From Nevskia sp035651715 (GTDB taxonomy: Bacteria; Pseudomonadota; Gammaproteobacteria; Nevskiales; Nevskiaceae), in contig DASRFD010000089.1 in assembly GCA_035651715.1 (NCBI GenBank), forward strand, positions 1-64,000: a stretch of DNA of 64,000 nucleotides, given 5' to 3'. Under the pieces are notes generated by a model. The model saw nothing but the letters and a program-made list of their open reading frames with translations. It was not told the DNA's origin and did no database searches. Shown here piece by piece: positions 35,852 through 44,930 of the stretch. Position 1 is the stretch's first letter, and the number at the start of each line of letters is the position of its first letter. The position numbers were made by a program, and so were the translations under genes.

Positions 35852-36466
35852 ATGATGCCGAAGGCCCAGATGCTGAAAGAGCTGGTGCCGGTGACCGCCC
35901 GCGGCGAAGCCACCCGGCGCAAGTTGCTTGCCGCCGCCGAAGAGGAATTCGGCGGCAAGGGGTTCCATGCCGCCTCGGTGAGCTCGATCACGACCCGCGC
36001 CGGCGTCGGACAGGGGACGTTCTATCTGTACTTCCACAGCAAGGAAGAGATCTTCATCACCCTGGTGCGCGAAATCGGGCGCAAGCTGCGCAAGCAGATG
36101 CTCAGCGCCGCCGGCGACGCCGTCGACCGCATCGAGGCCGAGCGCTACAGCCTGCAGGGCTTCCTCGAGTTCACGCAGAAGCACCCGGGCCTGTACCGCA
36201 TCGTGCAGGAAGCGCAGTTCGTCGACGAGGCGGTGTACCGCGAGTATTACGAGCGCCTGGCCAAGGGCTACAGCGAGGGCCTGAGCGAGGCGGTGCGGCG
36301 CGGCGAAATCGCCCCCGGCGACGCCGAGGCGCGCGCCTGGGCGCTGATGGGCATCGGCCACTTCCTCGGCATGCACTGGTGCCTGTGGCAGGGCAAGATG
36401 CCGGAGCGCCAGATCATCGACGACGTCATGAACATGGTCTCGCACGGGCTGTCCTCGGCGGCCTGA
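35852..36466 (+). CDS. TetR/AcrR family transcriptional regulator
   Basis: A 204-aa repressor-type regulator. The N-terminal TetR helix-turn-helix spans about residues 18-64 (RRKLLAAAEEEFGGKGFHAASVSSITTRAGVGQGTFYLYFHSK), and the C-terminal half is an all-helical ligand domain. The start is the first of two tandem ATGs, with GGAG about 11 bases upstream. A strong terminator follows, separating it from the SDR gene. The ligand and targets are not apparent. Confidence 0.9.
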   Translation: MMPKAQMLKELVPVTARGEATRRKLLAAAEEEFGGKGFHAASVSSITTRAGVGQGTFYLYFHSKEEIFITLVREIGRKLRKQMLSAAGDAVDRIEAERYSLQGFLEFTQKHPGLYRIVQEAQFVDEAVYREYYERLAKGYSEGLSEAVRRGEIAPGDAEARAWALMGIGHFLGMHWCLWQGKMPERQIIDDVMNMVSHGLSSAA

Positions 36467-36506
36467 GCGGCTGCGGCGCCGGGCGCCGCCACATTTGGGT
36501 GATCGG

Positions 36507-36541
36507 AGGCCTTCGCCGGTAAAATCCGGCGAAGGCCTTTT
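36507..36541 (+). terminator. Intrinsic terminator after the TetR gene
   Basis: A 13-bp inverted repeat (36507-36519 and 36526-36538) has a TAAAAT loop and ends in a short T run. It lies 18 bases before the next start codon. Confidence 0.9.
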
Positions 36542-36559
36542 GCATTGCAGGACCGCACC

Positions 36560-37303
36560 ATGATCGTTTTCGTCACCGGCGCTTCCGCCGGGTTCGGCGC
36601 CGCCATCGCCCGCCGCTTCATCGCCGACGGCGCCCGCGTCGTCGCCACCGCCCGCCGCCTCGAGCGCCTCAAGGCGCTGCGCCAGGAGCTGGGCGAGCGC
36701 CTGCTGCCGGTCGAGCTGGACGTGCGCGACCGCGCGGCGGTCGAGCGCGCCGTCGCCGCCCTCCCGGCGGAGTTCGCCGCCGTCGACGTGCTGGTCAACA
36801 ACGCCGGCCTGGCCCTGGGCCTGCAGCCGGCGCACAAGACCGAGATCGAGGACTGGGAGCGGATGGTCGACACCAACATCAAGGGCCTCATGTACTGCAC
36901 CCGCGCCATCCTGCCCGGCATGGTGGAGCGCGACCGCGGCCATGTCGTCAACATCGGCTCGGTGGCCGGCGAGTGGCCCTATCCGGGCGGCAACGCCTAT
37001 GGCGGCACCAAGGCCTTCGTGCGCCAGTTCAGCCTCAATCTCAAGGCCGACCTGCTCGGCACGCGGGTGCGGGTCAGCGAGATCGAGCCGGGCATGGCCG
37101 AAACCGAGTTCTCGCTGGTGCGTTTCCAGGGCGACGCCGAGAAGGCGCGGGCGGTCTACGCCGGCACCCAGCCGCTGTCGGCCGAGGACATCGCCGACAC
37201 GGTGCACTGGATCGTCGGCCGGCCGGCCCACGTCAATATCAACACCGTGTCGCTGATGCCGGTGAGCCAGGCGTTCTCGCCGTTCGCGGTGAAGCGGGGC
37301 TGA
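36560..37303 (+). CDS. Short-chain dehydrogenase (YdfG-like NADP-dependent 3-hydroxy acid dehydrogenase)
   Basis: A 247-aa classical SDR: cofactor motif TGASAGFG (about residues 6-13), NNAG near 85, catalytic serine in NIGSVAG and YGGTK (Tyr/Lys). Arg-Arg after the second strand (ATARRLERL) suggests NADP preference. Overall it is close to YdfG, which oxidises L-allo-threonine and 3-hydroxy acids and acts on malonic semialdehyde. The frame extends five codons upstream to a TTG; MIVFVTGAS is the normal start. Confidence 0.9.
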   Translation: MIVFVTGASAGFGAAIARRFIADGARVVATARRLERLKALRQELGERLLPVELDVRDRAAVERAVAALPAEFAAVDVLVNNAGLALGLQPAHKTEIEDWERMVDTNIKGLMYCTRAILPGMVERDRGHVVNIGSVAGEWPYPGGNAYGGTKAFVRQFSLNLKADLLGTRVRVSEIEPGMAETEFSLVRFQGDAEKARAVYAGTQPLSAEDIADTVHWIVGRPAHVNINTVSLMPVSQAFSPFAVKRG

Positions 37304-37411
37304 CGCCTGCCCGGGTGCCTTTGCCTGGCTCCGGGGCCGGGCCAGGGCGCACTTGCAATCGCGCCCGGCGCAGCCATCATGGTGGCGAGCCCGCATCACG
37401 AGGAGCGCCCC

Positions 37412-38116
37412 ATGATCACCACCCGACTCGCCGGCCAGCGCGGCCATGCCGAGCGCGGCTGGCTCGACAGCTGGCACACCTTTTCCTTCGGCGACTTCCA
37501 CGATCCGCACTGGATGGGCTTCGGGCCGCTGCGCGTCATCAACGAGGACCGCGTGGTGCCGGGGGCCGGGTTCCCGCCGCATTCGCACAGCGACATGGAG
37601 ATCATCTCCTACGTGCTGGAGGGCGGCCTGCGCCACCGCGACTCCACCGGCGGCGGCTCGGTGATCAAGCCGGGCGAGGTGCAGCTGATGACGGCCGGCC
37701 GCGGCATTTCGCACAGTGAAATGAACGACTCCGCCACCGCGCCGGTGCATTTCCTGCAGATCTGGATCGTGCCCGACAAGCGCGGCGTGGCGCCGGGCTA
37801 CCAGCAGAAGGCGCTGGATCCGGCCGCCCTGCGCAGCGGCTTCGCCAAGGTGGTGGCCCCGGAAGGGGAGGGCGCGCTGTTCCGCATCTACCAGGACGCG
37901 CGGCTGTTCGTGGCCTGGCCGGAGGCCGGGCAGGCGCTGCGCCAGCCGCTGGACCCCGGCCGCCGCTACTACCTGCACGTCGCCCGGGGCACCCTCCGCA
38001 GCGGCCGGCTGGAGTTGCAGGCGGGCGATGCCGCGATGCTGGAAAACGAATCGAATCTGGAGCTTACGGCGGATTCGGCGGCCGAGCTGCTGCTTTTCGA
38101 CCTGCCCGGTCAATGA
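37412..38116 (+). CDS. Pirin family protein
   Basis: A bicupin protein of 234 aa. The N-terminal cupin holds the metal-site motif FPPHSHSDMEIISYVLEG (two His and a Glu) and AGRGISHSE with a further His. The C-terminal cupin lacks these residues. Bacterial pirins such as YhhW have quercetin 2,3-dioxygenase activity in vitro, but the physiological role is open. AGGAG sits 6 bases before the ATG. Confidence 0.92.
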   Translation: MITTRLAGQRGHAERGWLDSWHTFSFGDFHDPHWMGFGPLRVINEDRVVPGAGFPPHSHSDMEIISYVLEGGLRHRDSTGGGSVIKPGEVQLMTAGRGISHSEMNDSATAPVHFLQIWIVPDKRGVAPGYQQKALDPAALRSGFAKVVAPEGEGALFRIYQDARLFVAWPEAGQALRQPLDPGRRYYLHVARGTLRSGRLELQAGDAAMLENESNLELTADSAAELLLFDLPGQ

Positions 38117-38211
38117 ACGCGCGGCGGAGCGGCATTTTCGGCGGTGCAGCATCCGGGGGGCTCTGGTAGCATCCGCCGGCTATTTTCGCCCAGGTTTGCT
38201 TGAGTCAGGTC

Positions 38212-39285
38212 ATGACCACCGTCACCGAAAATCTGCGGATCGCCTCGATCCGCGCCGTCTCGACCCCCGCCCAGGTGCAGGACGAGTTGCCGCTGTCCGA
38301 GGCCGCCGCGCAGACCACCACCATCGCCCGCCGCGAGATCCAGGACATCCTGCACGGCCGCGACGACCGCCTGCTGGTGATCGTCGGCCCCTGCTCGATC
38401 CACGATCCGCAGGCCGCGCTCGACTACGCCGCGCGGCTCAAGCCGCTGCGCGAGCAGCTCGGCAAGCAGCTGCAGCTGGTGATGCGCGTGTATTTCGAGA
38501 AGCCGCGCACCACGGTGGGCTGGAAGGGCCTGATCAACGATCCGGACCTGGACGATTCCTACGACATCGACCGCGGCCTGCGCCTGGCGCGCAAGCTGCT
38601 GCTGGACCTGAACGATCGGGGCGTGCCCGCCGGCGTCGAGTTCCTCGACATCCTCACGCCGCAGTACATCGCCGACCTGGTCGCCTGGGGCGCCATCGGC
38701 GCGCGCACCACCGAGTCCCAGTTGCACCGCGAGATGGCCAGCGGCCTGTCCTGCCCGGTCGGCTTCAAGAACGGCACCGACGGCAGCGTCAAGGTCGCGG
38801 TCGACGCCGTCATGTCGGCGCGCAACCCGCACCGTTTCCTGTCGATGATCCGCACCGGCGCCACCGCGATCTTCGAGACGCGCGGCAACGCCGACACGCA
38901 CATCATCCTGCGCGGCGGCAGCACCGGCACCAACTACGACGCCAAGTCGGTGGAGGCGGCCTCGGCCGCCCTGGTCAAGGCCGGCATGCAGCCGCAGGTG
39001 ATGATCGACTTCAGCCACGCCAACAGCCAGAAGCAGCACAAGCGCCAGCTGGCCGTGGCGCAGGACGTGGGCCACCAGATCGCCGGCGGCGACAGCCGCA
39101 TCATCGGCGTGATGGTCGAGAGCCATCTGCTCGAGGGCCGCCAGGAAATCGGCCCGCGCGACCGCATGACCTACGGCCAGAGCGTCACCGACGCCTGCAT
39201 CCATTGGGACGACACCGTGGAACTGCTGCGCGGCCTCGCCGCCAGCGTGGCGCAGCGCCAGGCGCGGCTGGCCAAGACGGCCTAA
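38212..39285 (+). CDS. 3-deoxy-7-phosphoheptulonate (DAHP) synthase, type I
   Basis: First step of the shikimate pathway: phosphoenolpyruvate plus erythrose-4-phosphate to DAHP. The 357-aa protein shows GPCSIHDP, MRVYFEKPRTTVGWKG, GARTTESQLHREMASG, GFKNGTDG and MIDFSHANS, all hallmarks of the AroF/AroG/AroH family. The N-terminal regulatory segment (NLRIASIRAVSTPAQVQDELPL) resembles the tyrosine-sensitive form, but I cannot be sure of the feedback amino acid. An upstream in-frame TTG would add four residues. Confidence 0.95.
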   Translation: MTTVTENLRIASIRAVSTPAQVQDELPLSEAAAQTTTIARREIQDILHGRDDRLLVIVGPCSIHDPQAALDYAARLKPLREQLGKQLQLVMRVYFEKPRTTVGWKGLINDPDLDDSYDIDRGLRLARKLLLDLNDRGVPAGVEFLDILTPQYIADLVAWGAIGARTTESQLHREMASGLSCPVGFKNGTDGSVKVAVDAVMSARNPHRFLSMIRTGATAIFETRGNADTHIILRGGSTGTNYDAKSVEAASAALVKAGMQPQVMIDFSHANSQKQHKRQLAVAQDVGHQIAGGDSRIIGVMVESHLLEGRQEIGPRDRMTYGQSVTDACIHWDDTVELLRGLAASVAQRQARLAKTA

Positions 39286-39337
39286 CCGCGGCTGTCAGTG
39301 AAGCCTTCCTGCCGACCACCCGTCACCGGCAACGGCC

Positions 39338-39700
39338 TTACACCGGCATCGGCCGCCGCTCGGAGAAGGTGACCAGGCCGCGGATCAGCCGGTACAGGTG
39401 CCAGACGAACAGCGCCGCGAAGCCGATGCCGCCGAGAACGGCGAAGATGATGCTGGCCACCAGCACCCCGCAGACCACGGCCCATAGCAGGGTGAACCAG
39501 AAGGTGCGGATCAGCCAGCGGTAGTGGCTGCGCAGGAATTCGTTGCCGGATTCGCCGACCTTGATGTGGCACAGGATCACGCCGGCGATGCCGGCGAAAC
39601 CGGTGACGAAGGTGGCGCAGAACAGCACGTAGGCGATGAGCAGGGTGTTGCGCTCGGCCTCGCTGACGCCGGCGGCGTCGACCACCATGTTGTCGTTCAT
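39338..39700 (-). CDS. DUF4870-like small membrane protein
   Basis: A 120-aa inner-membrane protein with three helices (about residues 21-44, 66-85 and 86-107). The sequence shape (short polar N-terminus, HYRWLIRTFWFTLLW, C-terminal LFVWHLYRLIRGL) fits the DUF4870 family. Unknown function. Convergent with the DAHP synthase gene. Confidence 0.75.
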   Translation of the reverse strand: MNDNMVVDAAGVSEAERNTLLIAYVLFCATFVTGFAGIAGVILCHIKVGESGNEFLRSHYRWLIRTFWFTLLWAVVCGVLVASIIFAVLGGIGFAALFVWHLYRLIRGLVTFSERRPMPV

Positions 39701-39826
39701 GTGACCGCGGATTCCGAATGGCGGAAACCCAGTCTAACCGGGCCCCGCCGCCGCCAGAAGCCGCGCGGTTCCTGTTTTCATTCCCTGCACCGCGGCATGC
39801 CCGCCGCGCGCAGCGGCGCGGCCGCT

Positions 39827-40363
39827 CTACTTCCGCCTGGCCTTCCACTCCTTCAGCGCCGCCAGGGTGTTCTCCACGTGGTGGTCGGGCTTGAGATCGG
39901 TGTAGGTGTAGAGGATCGTGCCGTCCGGGGCGATCAGGTAGGAGGTGCGGTCGGCGTATTCGGGCTTGCGCGCGAGCACCGCGTCGTAGGCCTTGGTGAT
40001 GGCCTGGTCCGGATCGGCGGCCACCGCGAACTTGCTGCGGCATTCGCTGACCGAGAACCTGTTCAAGGTGTCGATGTCGTCGTGGGAGACGCCGATGACC
40101 CGCGCGCCCAGCGCCTTGAACTGGTCGGTGGCCTCGGCGAACTCGTGCGCCTCGACGGTGCAGCCCGGGGTGAACGCCGCCGGGTAGAAATACAACACCA
40201 CCGGCCCCTGCTTCAGCGCCTCGGCCAGCTGGAAGCTGAAGACCTTGCCCCCGAGCGAGGCCTGGGTGGTGAAGTCCGGCGCCTTCTGGCCGACGCTGAG
40301 GCTGGCCAGCGCCGGCAGGGCGAGGAACGCGCCGGCGAGCGCGGGGGCGAACCATGGTTTCAT
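39827..40363 (-). CDS. Exported peroxiredoxin, BCP/PrxQ type
   Basis: A 178-aa thiol peroxidase with a signal peptide (MKPWFAPALAGAFLALPALA), so it should act in the periplasm, unlike standard cytosolic BCP. The peroxidatic cysteine is C68 (PAAFTPGCTVEA) and a second cysteine C108 lies in SVSECRSKF. The start was set at the second of two close ATGs because AGGAG stands 7 bases before it but only 1 base before the first. It reduces peroxides with an unknown periplasmic donor. Confidence 0.9.
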   Translation of the reverse strand: MKPWFAPALAGAFLALPALASLSVGQKAPDFTTQASLGGKVFSFQLAEALKQGPVVLYFYPAAFTPGCTVEAHEFAEATDQFKALGARVIGVSHDDIDTLNRFSVSECRSKFAVAADPDQAITKAYDAVLARKPEYADRTSYLIAPDGTILYTYTDLKPDHHVENTLAALKEWKARRK

Positions 40364-40609
40364 CGGCATGCTCCTGATGGGGAAGCCGCTCCGCGGGAGC
40401 GGGCAATGAGCGGATGTTAGTGCCTTTTTCCCGCCCGGGGGTTGCCTGCGGCCGGCCCGCTCCGGGCCTTGCGCCGACGGCCGGTGCCGCTGCGCCGACC
40501 GTTTGCGCCTGAACGGAGCTGCGCCGACCGGCGGCAAAGCCCGGCCGACCGCAAAGCTTGCCGTTTCCTTACAAAGCGCCGAAGCTGCTCCCAGATTGAG
40601 GAGGAGGCG

Positions 40610-41026
40610 TTGGACGGGAGCCTGCCATTGGTCCTGCAGGGATTGCCGGAGCGTTGCGTGTCGCGCGAGCCGACCACGGGCCGGCTGGTGCTGATTACGC
40701 GCGGCCAGAGCGGCTTCCGCTACATCGCCGGCAATCGCAGCCCCGAGGAATACAACCGCGCCATGGGCCTGAGCTACGAGCAGGTCGAGGCGATGGAATA
40801 CGGCGCCCTGTTCGGCTACGACGCCGAACTGGCCGATCCCGAGAAGGTGCGCGAGGTGCGCCGCGAGCTGGGCCAGCCGGTGGGGCCGGTCGGCAGCGCC
40901 GCCCCGGCGCCGCCGCGTGCCGCCGCGCCGCCACCGCCGCCCCGGCCGGCGCTGCCGGAGAACATCGGCAACTTCGCTCCCTGGTTCGAGGAAGCGCTGG
41001 CGCAGAGCGGCGTCAGGCGCCGTTGA
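40610..41026 (+). CDS. Hypothetical protein with Pro-rich linker (TTG start)
   Basis: Unknown function, 138 aa, no signal peptide or membrane helix. The N-terminal part (LVLITRGQSGFRYIAGNRSPEEYNRAM, then LSYEQVEAMEYGALFGYDAEL) looks like a small folded domain; an Ala/Pro-rich linker (about residues 87-108) leads to a short amphipathic tail (NFAPWFEEALAQSGV). TTG at 40610 was chosen because GGAGGAGG lies directly upstream and no ATG precedes the conserved-looking part except a low-quality Arg-rich extension. It overlaps the lipoprotein gene end-to-end by 14 bases. Confidence 0.6.
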   Translation: MDGSLPLVLQGLPERCVSREPTTGRLVLITRGQSGFRYIAGNRSPEEYNRAMGLSYEQVEAMEYGALFGYDAELADPEKVREVRRELGQPVGPVGSAAPAPPRAAAPPPPPRPALPENIGNFAPWFEEALAQSGVRRR

Positions 41027-41483
41027 CGGCGAAGTCGCTGAAGCCGCGGCTGGCCGGGTCGTAGACCGCGCCCCAGGCGCCGCTGCCGCCGTCGCAGACG
41101 ACGATGGCGTATCGCTGCCATTCCTTGTTGGCCATCGGCTCGCGGAAGGCGTTGACGTAGATCAGCCGCCGCCCGTGCGCCAGGATGCCGAAATACTGCC
41201 GCACATAGGCCTTGGGGTCGCCCACCGGCATGCTGTCGCGCCAGGCGGCGGGCACCTGGGCCTGCAAGGCCGGCAGGTCCTGTTCCAGCTGCCGGATGTC
41301 CTCCGGCCCCGGCGTCCAGCTCGACTCGTGCCGCGGCGGATTGGGTCGCGAGCACTGCTCGGCCACGATCTCGCCCTGGTCCGGGCCGAGCACGGCGGAA
41401 TACACACGGCTGGCGCAGCCGTTCAGCGCGACGCCGGCGAGCAGCGCCAGCAGCAGGCCGCCGGGGAACCTAGTCCGCCGCAT
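41013..41483 (-). CDS. Hypothetical lipoprotein
   Basis: A 156-aa protein with a lipoprotein signal (LLLALLAGVALNGC, acylated cysteine near residue 23). The mature part is soluble and contains VRQYFGILAHGRRLIYVNAFRE and RYAIVVCDGGSGAWGAVYDP. I do not recognise a named family. Its start overlaps the end of ubiB by 14 bases on the same strand, so it may be co-transcribed with the ubiquinone genes. Confidence 0.7.
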   Translation of the reverse strand: MRRTRFPGGLLLALLAGVALNGCASRVYSAVLGPDQGEIVAEQCSRPNPPRHESSWTPGPEDIRQLEQDLPALQAQVPAAWRDSMPVGDPKAYVRQYFGILAHGRRLIYVNAFREPMANKEWQRYAIVVCDGGSGAWGAVYDPASRGFSDFAVNGA

Positions 41484-43092
41484 GGTGGAATGCCTTGCGC
41501 CAGCACCAGGCGCCGCCCAGGGCCAGCGCCGCGCAGATCACCAGCACGCCGGTCGGCGGCGGGCTGTGGGCGGTGAGGCCGTAGAGCAGGGCCGCCACCA
41601 CCCACGAGGCGGCCGCGGCGGCGGCGAAAAGCGTGCGGCGGTTGGCGCCGCGGATCTCGCTACGCAGCATCTCGACGCTCTCCGCGTTGAGGCCGTTCTG
41701 GCCGGGGCCGGCGGCGAGCACCTTGAGCGCGCGCTGCGCCAGCTCCGGCAGCGACTCGGCCAGCGCCGGCGCCTGGCTGCGCAGGCGCGCCAGCTGCGCG
41801 CTCGGGCCGATGCGGTTCCACATCCACTCTTCCATGATCGGCTTGGCGGTCTTCCACAGGTCCAGGTCCGGGTAGAGCTGGCGGCCCAGGCCCTCGATGG
41901 TCAGCAAGGTCTTCTGCAGCAGCACCAGCTGCGGCTGTACCTGGTAGTTGAAGCGGCGCGCGATCTGGAACAGGCGCAGCAGGAAGAAGCCGAAGGAGAT
42001 GTCCTTGATCGGCTTGCCGAAGATCGGCTCGCACACGGTGCGGATGGCGGACTCGAAGTCCTCCACCCGGGTGCCCTTGGGAATCCAGCCGGACTCGACG
42101 TGCAGCTCCGCCACCTTCTTGTAGTCGCGGTTGAAGAAGGCCAGGAAGTTCTCGGCCAGGTAGCGCTGGTCGGCCTGGGTCAGGCTGCCGACGATGCCGA
42201 AGTCCACCGCCAGGTAGCTCGGCTTCTTCGGATCGCTCATGTCGACGAAGATGTTGCCGGGGTGCATGTCGGCGTGGAAGAAGTTGTCGCGGAACACCTG
42301 CTTGAAGAAGATTTCCACGCCGCGCTCGGCCAGCACCTGGAAGTTGGCACCTTGCTCCCGCAGGGTGCCGAGCTCGCGGATGCTGACGCCATGGATGCGC
42401 TCCAGCACCAGCACGTCGGGACGGGTGTAGTCCCAGAACACCAGCGGGTGGTAGATCAGCTCCGAGCCGAGCCAGTTGCGGCGCAGCTGGGCGCAGTTGG
42501 CGCCCTCGCGCATCAGGTCCAGCTCGTCGAAGATCACCTTCTCGTATTCGGCCACCACCGCGCGCGGGCGCAGGCGCTTGCCGGAGGGATGCCAGCGCTC
42601 GGCCAGCTCGGCCAGGGCGCGCAGCAGCGCGATGTCGCGCTCCACCAGCGCCTCGACGCCGGGGCGCAGCACCTTCACCACCACCTCGATGCCGGGGTCG
42701 TTCGGGCCCTGCGGCAGCAGGCGCGCGGCGTGCACCTGCGCCACCGAGGCCGCCGCCAGCGGCACCTCGTCGAACTCGGCGAAGACCTCGCCGACCGGCT
42801 TGCCGAGGGCTTTCTCGACGATGGCGCGGGCCTCGGCGCCGGGGAAGGGCGGCACCCGGTCCTGCAGCTTCGACAGCTCCTGCGCCACTTCCGGCGGCAG
42901 GATGTCCGGCCGGGTCGACAGCGCCTGGCCGAACTTGACGAACACCGGCCCCAGCTCCTCCAGCGCCAGGCGCAGGCGCTCGCCGCGCGGCAGCCTGTGC
43001 GGACGCGGCTTGCGGCCCATGAACTCGCCCAGGCCGTACTTGCGCACCACGCGCGAGATCTGCCACATGCGGGCGACGCGCAGCGGGTTCAT
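41470..43092 (-). CDS. ubiB: Ubiquinone biosynthesis regulatory protein kinase-like UbiB
   Basis: A membrane-associated atypical kinase/ATPase needed for ubiquinone synthesis. The 540-aa protein has the family KxGQ motif in GPVFVKFGQALSTRPDILP, the Ala-rich nucleotide loop AAASVAQVHAA, catalytic HADMHPGNIFV and DFG-like VDFGIVG, plus two C-terminal transmembrane helices (about 490-530). Third gene of ubiE-ubiJ-ubiB. Confidence 0.96.
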   Translation of the reverse strand: MNPLRVARMWQISRVVRKYGLGEFMGRKPRPHRLPRGERLRLALEELGPVFVKFGQALSTRPDILPPEVAQELSKLQDRVPPFPGAEARAIVEKALGKPVGEVFAEFDEVPLAAASVAQVHAARLLPQGPNDPGIEVVVKVLRPGVEALVERDIALLRALAELAERWHPSGKRLRPRAVVAEYEKVIFDELDLMREGANCAQLRRNWLGSELIYHPLVFWDYTRPDVLVLERIHGVSIRELGTLREQGANFQVLAERGVEIFFKQVFRDNFFHADMHPGNIFVDMSDPKKPSYLAVDFGIVGSLTQADQRYLAENFLAFFNRDYKKVAELHVESGWIPKGTRVEDFESAIRTVCEPIFGKPIKDISFGFFLLRLFQIARRFNYQVQPQLVLLQKTLLTIEGLGRQLYPDLDLWKTAKPIMEEWMWNRIGPSAQLARLRSQAPALAESLPELAQRALKVLAAGPGQNGLNAESVEMLRSEIRGANRRTLFAAAAAASWVVAALLYGLTAHSPPPTGVLVICAALALGGAWCWRKAFHHAAD

Positions 43093-43156
43093 GCGGCGCT
43101 CCCGGCGGGAGAGGCGGGAGGCGGCAGGCGGCAGGCGAAACAAGCCCGGCAGGCGC

Positions 43157-43780
43157 TCACGTGCTGGCCTCCGGGAGCTTCCCCTCCAGCAGCGCCAGCC
43201 GTGCTTCCAGGCGGTCGGCGCCTTCGCGCAATCGATCCACGCCTTCCATCCACTCCGCGATCTCGTGCGAGCGGGCCAGGTCGCCGGTCTCCTCGCTGAG
43301 GTATTCGGCGGTGTCCTGCCCCAGCCGCGTCGCGGCGTGGCGGCTCCAGCCGAAGAACTGGCGCAGGCCGCCGACCACGCGGTGCGCGGCGCCGTCGCCG
43401 AGCAGCTTGGCCGCCAGTTCCTCCGGGTCGAAGCCGACCCGGGCCAGCAGCGTGTTGAAGCGGCGCAGCAGCTCGGTGTCGCCTTCCACCTCCAGCCCGG
43501 CCGGCAGGCCCTCGGCGCCGCGCGCCGCGCGCAGCGCCAGTTGCAGCAGGCGCGGGCTGGGGGCGGAGGCGCGCACGTCCGGCTGGCCCTGCGCTTCGCC
43601 CAGCACGCGCACGCCGCCGGCATGCGGCTCGACCACGAAGGTCCAGCCGAGGTCGGCGACGTGCAGGGCGATGCTGCGGCCGGACAGGGCGGCGCACTCC
43701 TCCAGCGCGGAGCGCTCCAGCTGGAGATAGCGGTTGAGCGCGATTTCCAGGCCCGCGCAGGCCAGGGCCGGGGCGCTCAC
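43157..43780 (-). CDS. ubiJ: Ubiquinone biosynthesis accessory factor UbiJ
   Basis: A 207-aa SCP2-domain lipid-binding protein that helps assemble the soluble ubiquinone biosynthesis complex. The N-terminal SCP2 region (about 10-110) is followed by an alpha-helical C-terminus (RSHEIAEWMEGVDRLREGADRLEARLALLEGK) that may form a coiled coil. Placement between ubiE and ubiB is the classical order. Confidence 0.88.
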   Translation of the reverse strand: MSAPALACAGLEIALNRYLQLERSALEECAALSGRSIALHVADLGWTFVVEPHAGGVRVLGEAQGQPDVRASAPSPRLLQLALRAARGAEGLPAGLEVEGDTELLRRFNTLLARVGFDPEELAAKLLGDGAAHRVVGGLRQFFGWSRHAATRLGQDTAEYLSEETGDLARSHEIAEWMEGVDRLREGADRLEARLALLEGKLPEAST

Positions 43781-43904
43781 GGCGCGCCCCGCGCGCCGCT
43801 GGAGGGTGGCCGGCGCTCCGTTGCCGCCAACAGCAGCCAGGCTGCCGCGGACGGGGCAAAGGTTTTTACCGGCGACTGACGGCTGGCTGCCACTGGCCCC
43901 TGCT

Positions 43905-44684
43905 TCATTCGAGCCGGTACCCCCGATGCACCGCGACGATCCCCCCGGTGAGGTTGTAGACCTGTACGCGGGCGAGGCCGGCGTTCTCCATCATGCCTTT
44001 CAGCGTGGCCTGGTCCGGGTGCATGCGGATCGACTCGGCCAGGTAGCGGTAGCTGTCGGCGTCCTTGGCGACCAGGCGGCCCATCAGCGGCAGCAGGCGG
44101 AACGAGTACTCGTCGTAGGCCTTGGCCAGCCCGGCGTTGAGCGGCTTGGAGAATTCCAGCACCAGCAGGCGGCCGCCCGGCTTGAGGGCGCGGGTCATCG
44201 AGGCCAGCGCCGCATCCTTGTCGGTGACGTTGCGCAGGCCGAAGCCGATGGTGATGCAGTCGAAGGTGCCGTCGGCGAACGGCAGCTTCTCGGCGTTGGC
44301 CTGGGCCAGGGGCACGTCGAGCACGCCCTTGTCGGCCAGGCGGGCATGGCCCTCGGCCAGCATCGCGGCGTTGATGTCGGACAGCACCACCAGGCCCTGC
44401 GCCCCCACCTGGCGGCGGAACTCGCGCGACAGGTCGCCGGTGCCGCCGGCCACGTCCAGCACCTTCTCGCCGGCACGCACGCCGGCGAGGTCGATGACGA
44501 AGCGCTTCCACAGCCGGTGGATGCCGAACGACATCAGGTCGTTCATCAGGTCATAGCGGCCGGCCACCGAGGAAAAGACCTCGCGCACCCGCGCCTGCTT
44601 CTCGGCGACCGGCACCTTCTCGTAGCCGAAGTGGGTATAGCCCTCCTTCTTCGGGCCGGGGGCGCCTGGGTTGTCTTTGGACAT
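43905..44684 (-). CDS. ubiE: Demethylmenaquinone/2-polyprenyl-benzoquinol methyltransferase UbiE
   Basis: S-adenosylmethionine-dependent C-methyltransferase of ubiquinone and menaquinone synthesis. The 259-aa protein shows THFGYEKVPVAEKQARVREVF, the SAM motif VLDVAGGTGDLS, ITIGFGLRNVTDKD and GGRLLVLEFSKP, all diagnostic. First gene of ubiE-ubiJ-ubiB. Confidence 0.97.
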   Translation of the reverse strand: MSKDNPGAPGPKKEGYTHFGYEKVPVAEKQARVREVFSSVAGRYDLMNDLMSFGIHRLWKRFVIDLAGVRAGEKVLDVAGGTGDLSREFRRQVGAQGLVVLSDINAAMLAEGHARLADKGVLDVPLAQANAEKLPFADGTFDCITIGFGLRNVTDKDAALASMTRALKPGGRLLVLEFSKPLNAGLAKAYDEYSFRLLPLMGRLVAKDADSYRYLAESIRMHPDQATLKGMMENAGLARVQVYNLTGGIVAVHRGYRLE

Positions 44685-44930
44685 GGTGGAAGCGGGGGCT
44701 GGACCTGATGTGATCCGCTATTATCTCCGAAGTCTTGCGCCCCGGTTGCCGCCGCGGTGCCGGCCGCCGGGATGGCGGAGCCGCCTTGGGGAGGTCCGCG
44801 CCGCTTTCGCAACGTCATGGTCTTGAATGGCGGCGCGGGCGGCCCCAATGAGGGCCGATCGCTGCGTGTCCGCCCGGCTGCGGTGCTGTCGCGGGCCCTT
44901 GGGCGCAGCCCACGAAGATAAGGGAACACC

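Noticed and set aside
37326..37356. GC-rich inverted repeat between the SDR and pirin genes
   Set aside because: Imperfect arms and no T run, so not convincing as a terminator.
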